Positions 20,560 through 29,617 of a stretch of 54,750 bases of DNA are shown piece by piece. This stretch comes from Paludibacter propionicigenes. Lineage in GTDB: Bacteria > Bacteroidota > Bacteroidia > Bacteroidales > JAFGXI01. Position 1 is the first letter of the stretch; the number at the start of each line of letters is the position of its first letter. The position numbers and the translations under genes were made by a program. The stretch covers positions 1 to 54,750 of the forward strand of contig DYMG01000005.1 in assembly GCA_020721655.1 (NCBI GenBank), read 5' to 3'. The notes beneath the pieces are model-generated. The model saw nothing but the letters and a program-made list of their open reading frames with translations, did not search any database and was not told the DNA's origin.

Positions 20560-21659
20560 TGGAAAAAGAAACCACACTATATATTGGACCTCAACACCCT
20601 GGTATAACCGGGAATATGATGGTTAAACTAAAAGTAACAGGCGATACTATTTCTAGTGCTTCTACTCACGTTGGATACCTACACCGTGCATTCGAAAAAC
20701 TTATAGAAAGAAGAAACTGGCTACAATCATTCACAATACTTTGCCGTTTTTGCGTTCCAGAACCAGACCCAATGGAACTTACTTACGCAAGAGCTGTAGA
20801 AGAAATTGAAGGACGAGAAGTTCCCGAAAGAGCGGAATATATTCGCACAATTGTAATGGAATTAGCCCGTATTCAGTCATTTATGCTTTGGTACGGCGGA
20901 CAATCAGGCTCGTCTGGATTATACCTTGTTGGACAATGGTCGGTTGGAGATAGAAACTACATTCTAGACTTATTTGAAGACCTTACAGGCGGTAGAGTTT
21001 ACCACATGTATATATGGCCCGGAGGAGTTCGTAGAGATTTACCAGAAGGCTGGAAAGATAAAGCATTAAAAACAATGGATTATCTAGAAAAACGCCTCGA
21101 TGAATACGACAAACTTATGTTCGACAGTACAATATTCCAAAAAAGAGCTCAAGGTGTTGGCATAATACCAAAAGACAAAGCAATTGAATGGGGAGTTGTA
21201 GGTGCACCACTTAGAGGAACAGGAATAAAACACGACGTTAGAATAGACGAACCATATTGTGCATACGATAAATTAAATTTTATAGTACCAACACAAGAAG
21301 GTGGAGATGTTTGGGCTCGTGCATTAGTTCGCCGACAAGAAATTCGTCAATCAATAAGTATTATACGCCAAGCATTAGATAAAATGCCCGCAGGCGAATT
21401 TTACAACAAAATACCAAACCCTATGAAATGGTCTATTCCTGCTGGCTCAGCTTGGGTAAAAACAGAAAGCGTAAGAGGTGAAGTTGGTTTCTATGTTGAA
21501 AGCGATGGCTCTAACAAACCTCGACGAGTTCATGTAAAAGGTGCTGCATACACTCACGGAGTTACCGTTTTAGAAAAAATATTAGTTGGACAAAACATTG
21601 CCGATGTTTCTTTTATTTTGAACTCATTAGGCGTTTGTCCTCCCGAAATTGAAAGATAA
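20559..21659 (+). CDS. NuoD/MbhL/MbxL-like large subunit
   Basis: 366 aa; GPQHPGITGNMMVKLKVTGDTI, THVGYLHRAFEKLIERRNW, ILCRFC, C-terminal SLGVCPPEIER. Confidence 0.92.
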   Translation: MEKETTLYIGPQHPGITGNMMVKLKVTGDTISSASTHVGYLHRAFEKLIERRNWLQSFTILCRFCVPEPDPMELTYARAVEEIEGREVPERAEYIRTIVMELARIQSFMLWYGGQSGSSGLYLVGQWSVGDRNYILDLFEDLTGGRVYHMYIWPGGVRRDLPEGWKDKALKTMDYLEKRLDEYDKLMFDSTIFQKRAQGVGIIPKDKAIEWGVVGAPLRGTGIKHDVRIDEPYCAYDKLNFIVPTQEGGDVWARALVRRQEIRQSISIIRQALDKMPAGEFYNKIPNPMKWSIPAGSAWVKTESVRGEVGFYVESDGSNKPRRVHVKGAAYTHGVTVLEKILVGQNIADVSFILNSLGVCPPEIER

Positions 21660-21695
21660 TAGAATTAATTATCGGTAAAAATTATATTTATCGAT

Positions 21696-21723
21696 AAATA
21701 AAAAATATTAAATAAAAAATATT
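21696..21723. repeat. Perfect 2 x 14-bp tandem repeat (AAATAAAAAATATT)
   Basis: Read directly; sits 5 nt before the ATG at 21729. Confidence 0.85.
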
Positions 21724-21728
21724 AAAGA

Positions 21729-23522
21729 ATGAACTTTTTCGATTTAAAAGGATTATTGCAACCATTAGGAGCAGTTAAGCAGTTAGGTAAAAAACCTCAC
21801 ACTATTAATTATCCTTACGAAACAAAACGAACTGCCGACCGTTATCGTGGATTACATTATAACGATTTAGAAGTTTGTATTGGTTGCGGAAATTGTTCTA
21901 CAATTTGTCAAAATGCAGCTATTGATATGATTAATATTGATGGCATTACAGCAAAAAATGGCGATAGCGGATTACGTCCACGCGTAGATAACGGAAGATG
22001 TTGTTGGTGTGCACTTTGCGTTGAAGTTTGCCCAACAGGCTCTCTTAGCCTTACAAAAGATTACATTTACGTTACTCCAGATGCAAACGCATTCTTATGG
22101 ACACCGGGAGTTAGCAACCCCGATGCAAAAAACAATATATCGTTCACAAGCGATACAAATTTATCACTTTCAATGTACCAAAGAGTTCCAATGCGTGAAC
22201 TTGATGGAATGGAAAGAGTAAAATCTTTTGCAGAAGTTGTTTTAGGATACTCGGAAGAAGAAGCTCGTGCCGAAGCTCAAAGATGTATATCTTGCGGATT
22301 ATGTTCAAATGTTTGTCCAGACCACATGCACATTCCAGAATACATAAATGCAATTGCACAAGGTAACGATAACGATGCACTAAAAATTATATACGACAAC
22401 AACCCTTTCCCAGAAATGTGCGGAAAAGTTTGTACTCGCCGTTGCGAAGATGTTTGTGCAATTCAAGTTCGCGGTGAAGCAGTTGCTATACGCTGGCTAA
22501 AACGTTATGCTACAGAAACTGCACCAACAGCTCAAAAAATTAAAGACATTGTAAACCCAATAATTGCCGAACCAAACGGAAAAACTGTTGGTATTATAGG
22601 AGCTGGTCCTGCAGGATTAACCGCTGCATACTATTTAGCTTTAAGAGGTTTCGATGTTACTATTTACGAAGCACAAAGTTATGCCGGAGGTATGACTATG
22701 TTTGGAATACCTAAATACCGCTTCCCATTAGACAGCGTAAAAAAACAAGTTGAATATATGGAAAGCATTGGGGTTAAAATAAAATATAACACCAAAGTTG
22801 GACGAGATATTTCTTTTGAAGAAATGCACACTGCTTACGATGCAATTTTTGTTGGTATAGGTTTCCAAAAAGCATGGACTTTAGGCATTGAAAATGAAGA
22901 TATTCCGGGCTGTATTGCAGCTGTTGATTATCTAAACATAATAAATCGTGGCGATAGTTTTGATGTTGGAAAAAAAGTAGCCGTAATTGGTGGTGGTAAC
23001 GTAGCTATTGATGGAGCCAGAGTTTCTGCACGTTATGGAGCCGAAGTAACAATACTTTATCGTCGTAGAATTTCTGAAATGCCTGCCGATTGGGAAGAAA
23101 TTGAAGGTGCTGAACACGAAGGCGTTCACATTGCTATTCAAACAATTCCTACAAGAATTATTAAAGGTGAAAACGGAAAAGTTAGCGGTATAGAATACTT
23201 AAAAGCCGAAATGATTGCCGACGAAAATGGCGGAAGACCACGCCCTGTGGCTATTGAAGGTAGCGAAACAATTTTAGAATGCGACACAGTAATTGGTGCA
23301 ATTGGTCAAGAAGCAGACTATTCTTGGCTTCCTGAAAGTTTTAAAGCCAAAATTGAAATAAAACGAGGAATGATGATTGTTACCAACGAATTTAATCAAA
23401 CTGGCGACCCAAAAGTTTTTGCCGGTGGAGATGCCGTAAACAAAACTGCCGATGCTATTTCTGCTATTGCTGATGGTTATATGGCTGTAAAAGGTATTTC
23501 TAAGTTTTTATTGGGAAATTAA
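21729..23522 (+). CDS. Fused 2[4Fe-4S] ferredoxin (NuoI/MbhN-like) and GltD/NfnL-type FAD-NAD(P)H oxidoreductase
   Basis: 597 aa; CIGCGNCSTIC and CWCALCVEVCP, then CISCGLCSNVCP and CGKVCTRRCEDVC, FAD motif VGIIGAGPAGLTAA and second Rossmann VAVIGGGNVAIDGARVSARYGAEVTILYRR. Confidence 0.92.
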   Translation: MNFFDLKGLLQPLGAVKQLGKKPHTINYPYETKRTADRYRGLHYNDLEVCIGCGNCSTICQNAAIDMINIDGITAKNGDSGLRPRVDNGRCCWCALCVEVCPTGSLSLTKDYIYVTPDANAFLWTPGVSNPDAKNNISFTSDTNLSLSMYQRVPMRELDGMERVKSFAEVVLGYSEEEARAEAQRCISCGLCSNVCPDHMHIPEYINAIAQGNDNDALKIIYDNNPFPEMCGKVCTRRCEDVCAIQVRGEAVAIRWLKRYATETAPTAQKIKDIVNPIIAEPNGKTVGIIGAGPAGLTAAYYLALRGFDVTIYEAQSYAGGMTMFGIPKYRFPLDSVKKQVEYMESIGVKIKYNTKVGRDISFEEMHTAYDAIFVGIGFQKAWTLGIENEDIPGCIAAVDYLNIINRGDSFDVGKKVAVIGGGNVAIDGARVSARYGAEVTILYRRRISEMPADWEEIEGAEHEGVHIAIQTIPTRIIKGENGKVSGIEYLKAEMIADENGGRPRPVAIEGSETILECDTVIGAIGQEADYSWLPESFKAKIEIKRGMMIVTNEFNQTGDPKVFAGGDAVNKTADAISAIADGYMAVKGISKFLLGN

Positions 23523-23548
23523 AGTACATTCTACACTTTCTATAAACT

Positions 23549-23591
23549 AAAAAATCCATAACTCAGAAAAACTGATTTATGGATTTTTTAG
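23549..23591 (+). terminator. Intrinsic, probably bidirectional terminator after the MBX-like cluster
   Basis: Inverted repeat AAAAAATCCATAA...TTATGGATTTTTT between convergent genes. Confidence 0.75.
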
Positions 23592-23592
23592 T

Positions 23593-24381
23593 TTACCCCG
23601 ACTTAGATTTTGTGTTTACATCTACGCTTAAGCCATCATAAGCCAAAAAAACATTTTTTGGAAGTTCTTTTTCAACCTCATCTGCTAATCCTAATGAATG
23701 ACTAATATGAGTTAAATAAGCCTTTTCCGGCTTTATTTCTTCAATAAGTTTTAGTGCTTCAGATAATGTAAAATGAGATATGTGCTCCTCTTTTCTTAGG
23801 GCATTAATTATCAACACCTTAACTCCTTTAATTTTATCTTTTTCAATTTCCGAAATATAGTTGGCATCAGTTATATAAGCTATATTTCCAATTTTATATC
23901 CTAAAATTGGAAGTTTTAAATGCATAACTCTAATTGGGATAATTTCAACATCAAATATTTTAAAAGTATTTTCATCAATAATATTAATATTTATTTTTGG
24001 CAATCCCGGATATTTACTCTCTGAAAAAACATATAAATATTCATTTTTCAATGAATCTGAAACTCTTTTTTCGCAATAAACCTCCATTGGTTTTTTCTGA
24101 ATGTAATTGAAAGCTCTAACATCGTCGAGCCCACCGGTATGGTCTTTATGTTCGTGTGTAAAAATAATTGCATCGAGTTTTTGCACTTTTTCTCGCAACA
24201 TTTGTTGACGAAAATCGGGACCCGAATCAATTACAAAAGTATGGTTATTAATTTCAATTAAAACAGAAGTGCGTAATCGTTTATCTTTTGGGTTTGTTGA
24301 TTGACAAACATTGCAATTGCAACCAATTATTGGCACTCCTTGAGAAGTTCCTGTTCCTAAAAAAGTTAATTTCATTATCAT
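23593..24381 (-). CDS. PhnP-like MBL-fold metal-dependent hydrolase
   Basis: FLGTGTSQGVPIIGCNCNVCQS, DSGPDFRQQ, FTHEHKDHTGGLDD motifs. Confidence 0.88.
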   Translation of the reverse strand: MIMKLTFLGTGTSQGVPIIGCNCNVCQSTNPKDKRLRTSVLIEINNHTFVIDSGPDFRQQMLREKVQKLDAIIFTHEHKDHTGGLDDVRAFNYIQKKPMEVYCEKRVSDSLKNEYLYVFSESKYPGLPKININIIDENTFKIFDVEIIPIRVMHLKLPILGYKIGNIAYITDANYISEIEKDKIKGVKVLIINALRKEEHISHFTLSEALKLIEEIKPEKAYLTHISHSLGLADEVEKELPKNVFLAYDGLSVDVNTKSKSG

Positions 24382-25140
24382 TTAATTAATAACTAACCCC
24401 CAATTATTTTTTTTGTGAATAAGTTTTCCAATTGCAAAGCCAAAAGCAGCACCAACAACTACATCGCTTGCCCAATGTTTGTTATCGTAAATTCTTGAAA
24501 CGCTTGCTAAAGTGGCTATACTATATGCTAAAATTGGCACCCAAACTGTTTTTTTGTATTCAGAAGCAACTACTGTAGCTACTGAGAAAATAGAAGTTGT
24601 ATGCCCAGAAGGCATTCCTTTATACCAACTATTGCCACAAACTCCTGTAAATGCGTATTTATCGGAAAATTCGCCTTGATATGGTCTTTGTCGGTTTATT
24701 AAATATTTTGGAATTTGAACATATAATCCGGAAATTAAGTATGCTTTTGTTGCAAGCATTGCGGTTTTTTTTGAGCGTTGGTTTCTAAAAATCAATCCTT
24801 CGGTATATAAAAGTGCCATAGACCCCATTGAATATAAGCCACTACCCCACGGCTCTAAAAAATTTATCGATAAATTATCTAAAGTTTTTGTTCTGTTTTT
24901 TTGAAACAAGTCTTGCACTTCATAATCTTGTGTAAATGCTAAAACCGCTGTTGTTATTACAATTCCTGTTGTTATTAATTGTGGCTTTTTCCATTTTATT
25001 GGCGAAATACCAACATCTTTAGTGTCTAAAATTACTGATTTAAAAAAATGTTTATCGAACCTTGCTTTAGTAAGTTCTTGGGCATTTATTGAACAAATAG
25101 TACTAAAAAATAGAGCTAAAATTATTGTTATTTTTTTCAC
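24382..25140 (-). CDS. PAP2-family phosphatase
   Basis: RQRPYQGEF...MPSGHTTSIFSVA...SRIYDNKHWASDVVVGAAFG, the three PAP2 motifs. Confidence 0.9.
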   Translation of the reverse strand: MKKITIILALFFSTICSINAQELTKARFDKHFFKSVILDTKDVGISPIKWKKPQLITTGIVITTAVLAFTQDYEVQDLFQKNRTKTLDNLSINFLEPWGSGLYSMGSMALLYTEGLIFRNQRSKKTAMLATKAYLISGLYVQIPKYLINRQRPYQGEFSDKYAFTGVCGNSWYKGMPSGHTTSIFSVATVVASEYKKTVWVPILAYSIATLASVSRIYDNKHWASDVVVGAAFGFAIGKLIHKKNNWGLVIN

Positions 25141-25150
25141 TAAAATATGT

Positions 25151-26884
25151 TTATTTCACTACAAATTTGTTTGTTATTATTGAGTTATTGTAAGATATGC
25201 TAATTAAATAAATTCCTTTATTTAGGTTGTAATTTTGTAAAGTTATCGAATTTTCGCCTTTTTCAAAATAAATATTAGTATTTAGCACTTGCTGTCCGAG
25301 CATATTTGTAATAATAACATTTGAGTTAAAATTGGTGTTAGAAAGCACTTTTAAATAATTTTGTGTATTAAATATTTTTAAACTTATAGCATTTTCTGAG
25401 GTAATATTGGTTGTGTTTAAAACATAGAAACTCCAATAACCTTCTGGTGCAGGCATTGGGCGTACTTGAGTTTTTCCAGAATTAGCGTTTGCCTGAATAT
25501 AGTAATAAACGCGAGTTCCCGATGTTTGAACGGGAATGTATCCTGTCCATTCGTTTAGTGTTGTGTTTGTAAAGTTCATTATTACAGATTGGTATGGTTC
25601 TAACAGGTCGGTTTTATAGTATAATGTTGCCGAATTTATTCCTGAGCGGTGCATTATTTTAGATTTTACTTCATAATTTGTGTAAATATTATCGGTATTA
25701 GACAAGCGTTTGTGAGAAATTAAGAGTGGATCAGTTGTAGCAATTTCGTGAGTAATGCAATGTATAGCTCCGCTTGAAAAGATTGGTCCAGAATCGTCGT
25801 CGCAATCAACTCCAACTACGTTGTATCCTGGCATTGCTTCTCTATATATTCTTAGGGCTGTTGTATCGTATTGTTGGTAATATGTTGGAACAATTATGGT
25901 TTTGTTTATAATTAGTGAGTTTGTATAAGTGTAGTAATATCCACTGTTCCAACTACCATCGGGGTAATCTCCGTTTAAATCTGGTGGGCTGGGAATGCGA
26001 ACAACTTTATACGCATCGCCAAAAACTGAATTTTCGTTTGCTAAAACATTTTGCAAGTTTGCTTCAATTTGTGGTCCATCGGCAATTCCAGATGGGTATT
26101 CTGCGCAAAGAATTGTTTCTTCGTCTAACATTTTCATGTGCATATCTATGTGGTGAATTCCATCGTAAGGAAGAACTGGAAATTTTATAAATTTATTTAT
26201 TCCCATAAAGTGCTTCATAATTGTATCAATTTCGGCTTCTGTTTTTGGTGTTACGTCGTAATCGTTGTTTATTTGGTTTTCTTCGAGAATAAGTTCTTCG
26301 CAAAAGGCTGTTCCAAAGCCATCGGTAAAGTAGTTCCCACCGGTATTAACTAAGTCGGTAGGTGCTTGTGTTGTTTGGTAAAGCGGAATGTTAAAAGCGC
26401 CGGAAATTGGGCTTGCCGAGGTGTCGTCGCGTGGACGAGGGCGGTTATAAATCCAATCTAAAAATAAAAGCGAATCCACATTATTAGTGTAAATATTATT
26501 TACTGCATAATCTCTAATCCAAACGGAGTTTGTACCGTAATTTATAAATTTAACATTTGTAATATCAACATTTTCGGTTTGTAAATAATTTTTTGCACTT
26601 GCCGAGTCGGTTGTTAAAATATACACTTTACATTCTTCTACTGCTGCACGTACTATTTCTGTTAATTGTGGTTTGTAGCTTATCCAAGAGATTACTATTG
26701 CTTGCATTTCTTCCCATTCGGCAACACTTCTAACAGCCGATGCTGGGGGCAATGTTATTCCAACTGATGAAATATTTTTTACATAATTTGGCAAATATGC
26801 TCGTTCTTGTTTTGTCATATAGTTTGGCAAATACTGAGCATTTAATATGGTTATTGAAAAAACTAGAATTATAATTAATCTCAT
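25151..26884 (-). CDS. Secreted agmatine deiminase/peptidylarginine deiminase-family protein with T9SS C-terminal tail (PPAD-like)
   Basis: 577 aa; signal peptide; EWEEMQAIVISW, VWIRDYAV, HHIDMHMK, GAIHCITHE; Ig-like segment; C-terminal NLNKGIYLISISYNNSIITNKFVVK. Confidence 0.85.
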   Translation of the reverse strand: MRLIIILVFSITILNAQYLPNYMTKQERAYLPNYVKNISSVGITLPPASAVRSVAEWEEMQAIVISWISYKPQLTEIVRAAVEECKVYILTTDSASAKNYLQTENVDITNVKFINYGTNSVWIRDYAVNNIYTNNVDSLLFLDWIYNRPRPRDDTSASPISGAFNIPLYQTTQAPTDLVNTGGNYFTDGFGTAFCEELILEENQINNDYDVTPKTEAEIDTIMKHFMGINKFIKFPVLPYDGIHHIDMHMKMLDEETILCAEYPSGIADGPQIEANLQNVLANENSVFGDAYKVVRIPSPPDLNGDYPDGSWNSGYYYTYTNSLIINKTIIVPTYYQQYDTTALRIYREAMPGYNVVGVDCDDDSGPIFSSGAIHCITHEIATTDPLLISHKRLSNTDNIYTNYEVKSKIMHRSGINSATLYYKTDLLEPYQSVIMNFTNTTLNEWTGYIPVQTSGTRVYYYIQANANSGKTQVRPMPAPEGYWSFYVLNTTNITSENAISLKIFNTQNYLKVLSNTNFNSNVIITNMLGQQVLNTNIYFEKGENSITLQNYNLNKGIYLISISYNNSIITNKFVVK

Positions 26885-26922
26885 TTTGTTTAGTTTTATA
26901 TTGTTAAAAGTATGTAAAATTT

Positions 26923-27783
26923 TTATAATTGAAAACCTTCAATTAATTTTTTAACTTCATTAATTTGACTTATTGGTGTAGATGTTGCACCGCTAATTCC
27001 GCAGGTATTTTTGTTTACAAACCACTCTTTTTTAAGCTCTTGCAAGTCTGAAATGAAATATGAATTGTTATTATTGTTTTTGCAAATTTGAAATAAAACA
27101 TTCCCATTAGAGCTTTTTTTTCCACTTACAAAAATAATTACATCGTTTTCTTTTGAGAATAACTCTAAGTCTTTGTCTCTGTTTGCTACTTGTGGGCAAA
27201 CGGTTTTATTAAACCTTAGTTCGTATTTTATTGGTAATGAGTTTATTTTAGATACAATTTCTTCGTATTTAGTTTTGCTCATTGTTGTTTGCGAGAAAAT
27301 AGTTATTGGATTGTTTGGGTTTATTTTTGTTATTTGGTCTATGTTTTCTATTATTATGGCTTTGTCGTTAATTTGTCCAGATAGTGAAATTGCTTCGGGA
27401 TGTTCAGTTTTTCCAAAAATTACAATTTGTTCGTTTTCTCTTCCTTTTTTATATGCTTCTAATACTTTTTTTTGAAGTTTTACAACAATTGGACAGGTTG
27501 CATCAATAATTTTTATGTTGTTTTGTTTTGCAATTTTATATGTTTTTGGGTGCTCTCCGTGAGCACGAAAAAGTACAGTTGTATTTTTTATTTCTGAAAA
27601 TTCTTGTTTGCTTAATACGGTTAAACCTTTAGTTTTTAGCCTACTAACCTCCAAGTCGTTATGGACAATATCGCCTAAGCAAAGAATGTTTTTTTTGTCT
27701 TCTAATTCTTTTTCAGCAGTTTTTATGGCTTCGTCAACTCCAAAACAAAATCCTGCATTTTTATCAATATTTATTGTTATCAT
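26923..27783 (-). CDS. ispH: 4-hydroxy-3-methylbut-2-enyl diphosphate reductase
   Basis: AGFCFGVDEAI, FRAHGEHP, DATCPIV, NKTVCPQVANRDKDL motifs. Confidence 0.95.
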   Translation of the reverse strand: MITINIDKNAGFCFGVDEAIKTAEKELEDKKNILCLGDIVHNDLEVSRLKTKGLTVLSKQEFSEIKNTTVLFRAHGEHPKTYKIAKQNNIKIIDATCPIVVKLQKKVLEAYKKGRENEQIVIFGKTEHPEAISLSGQINDKAIIIENIDQITKINPNNPITIFSQTTMSKTKYEEIVSKINSLPIKYELRFNKTVCPQVANRDKDLELFSKENDVIIFVSGKKSSNGNVLFQICKNNNNNSYFISDLQELKKEWFVNKNTCGISGATSTPISQINEVKKLIEGFQL

Positions 27784-28478
27784 TTTAAGAGAACTGTTTT
27801 GTTTTTAACAATATCTATAACAATATTAAATTGATCGTTTATTGTAAGTATTGAATTATCTAAAACAATTGCATCTGGAGCTTGAATTAAAGGACTTTCT
27901 TTTCTATTTTGGTCTAAATAGTCGCGTTTATTTACATTTTCTAGAATTTCTTGGTATGATGTATTTTCGCCTTTTGCTTTTATTTCCTCAAAACGTCTGG
28001 TTGCACGTATTTCTGACGATGCTGTCATAAAAAGTTTAATTTCGGCATTAGGCATTACAACTGTGCCAATATCCCGTCCGTCCATAACAACGCCTTTATT
28101 TTTAGATATTTCTTGCTGTATATTTACCATCATTTTTCTAACTTCGGCAATTTGGCTTATTTCGCTTACAAGGTTTGAAACTTCAATTGACCGAATTTTG
28201 TTTTCAACGTTTTGTCCGTTTAAGTATGTGTCTGATGTTTTAGTTTGCGGGTTATATTTAAAGTCTATTTCAATTTTCTGAAGCGAATTAATTATTTTTT
28301 CTTTGTTTAATTGTGTTTGGTTAATTAATGAATTATTCATTGCGTAAAGCGTTACAGCTCTGTACATTGCACCTGTATCAATATAAATGTATTGCAAATA
28401 ATTTGCTAATTGTTTTGCCAATGTACTTTTTCCGCAAGACGAGAATCCATCTATAGCTATGTTTATCTTATTTTTCAT
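27780..28478 (-). CDS. cmk: Cytidylate kinase
   Basis: IAIDGFSSCGKSTLAKQLA, YIDTGAMYRAVTL, MDGRDIGTVV. Confidence 0.95.
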   Translation of the reverse strand: MKNKINIAIDGFSSCGKSTLAKQLANYLQYIYIDTGAMYRAVTLYAMNNSLINQTQLNKEKIINSLQKIEIDFKYNPQTKTSDTYLNGQNVENKIRSIEVSNLVSEISQIAEVRKMMVNIQQEISKNKGVVMDGRDIGTVVMPNAEIKLFMTASSEIRATRRFEEIKAKGENTSYQEILENVNKRDYLDQNRKESPLIQAPDAIVLDNSILTINDQFNIVIDIVKNKTVLLK

Positions 28479-28491
28479 TATTTTAGATACA

Positions 28492-28522
28492 AAAAAGAGT
28501 TTTAGATTTTACTAAAACTCTT
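28492..28522 (-). terminator. Intrinsic terminator of the epimerase-like gene
   Basis: AAGAGTTTTAG / CTAAAACTCTT stem with T-tract on the minus strand. Confidence 0.7.
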
Positions 28523-28545
28523 CAAATTTTAGAATATTTTTAAAA

Positions 28546-29493
28546 TTAGCTCAATTTCTTTTTTATTTCTTTGTACATTTCTTCAGTCATTGTTGCTATG
28601 TTATATTTTTGTTTCCATCCCCAATGTTCAAAAAGTACAGAATCGTCGATGCTTTGAGGCCATGAATCGGCAATAGCTTGTCGAAAGTCTGGTTTATATG
28701 TAATTGTAAAATTGTGATTGTGTTTTTTTATTTCTTCCGATAATTGTTTGGGGTTAAAACTAATACCGCCTAAATTATAACTTGAACGTATTTTAATTTT
28801 CTCTTTTTCAGTTTCCATTAATGAGATTGTAGCATCAATTGCATCTTCCATATACATCATTGGTAATGATGTATTTTCAGACAGAAAACACTCGTATTTA
28901 TTGTTTTTTACGGCTTCATAGAAAATTTCTACGGCATAATCGGTAGTTCCACCACCGGCTTCGGCTTTGTAAGAAATTAAACCGGGGTAACGGAGGCTTC
29001 TTACATCTACTCCGTATTTATTAAAATAATATTCGCACCAACGTTCTCCGGCAAGTTTACTTATTCCATAAACTGTATTTGGATCCATAAAATCGTTTTG
29101 TGGTGTATTTTGTTTTTTGGTTCCGGGTCCAAAAACTGCTATTGAACTTGGCCAAAATATTTTGCTTAGTTGTTTTTCTTTAGCAATATCTAAAATTATA
29201 AACAAGCTATTCATATTTATTTCCCAAGCTTTTGCAGGATTTTTTTCCGCATTTCCTGATAAAATTGCGGCTAAATGATATACTTCTGTTATTTTATATT
29301 TATCTACTACAGTTTCTACATCTTTTTTATTTAGTGCGTCTAAAATAACAAATGGACCTCCTTCAAAAACCTCTTTCATTGGTTCTCTAATGTCTGAAGC
29401 TATAACATTTTCGGCTCCAAATCTCTTTCTTAACTCTAATACTAAATCAGACCCAATTTGTCCAGATGCTCCTATTACCAATATTTTTTTCAT
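28546..29493 (-). CDS. NAD-dependent epimerase/SDR, L-threonine 3-dehydrogenase-like
   Basis: ILVIGASGQIGSDLVLELR Rossmann motif, YGISKLAGERWCEYY, RYPGLIS; length and layout fit SDR-type threonine dehydrogenases. Confidence 0.78.
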   Translation of the reverse strand: MKKILVIGASGQIGSDLVLELRKRFGAENVIASDIREPMKEVFEGGPFVILDALNKKDVETVVDKYKITEVYHLAAILSGNAEKNPAKAWEINMNSLFIILDIAKEKQLSKIFWPSSIAVFGPGTKKQNTPQNDFMDPNTVYGISKLAGERWCEYYFNKYGVDVRSLRYPGLISYKAEAGGGTTDYAVEIFYEAVKNNKYECFLSENTSLPMMYMEDAIDATISLMETEKEKIKIRSSYNLGGISFNPKQLSEEIKKHNHNFTITYKPDFRQAIADSWPQSIDDSVLFEHWGWKQKYNIATMTEEMYKEIKKKLS

Positions 29494-29617
29494 TATAAGG
29501 GGTGTATTATTTTTTTAAAGTATGATTAATCAGATATTTACGTAATTATATTTTATTTTTTAACTTATTGCTAAATTAAGCAATTTTAGTATCTATAAAA
29601 TGATATAGAACATATTT

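Noticed and set aside
12464-23522. Annotation as a standard NADH dehydrogenase (complex I) or as an active [NiFe] hydrogenase
   Set aside because: No NuoA/E/F/G/J equivalents and Mrp-type subunits precede; the C-terminal CxxC of hydrogenase large subunits is not intact.
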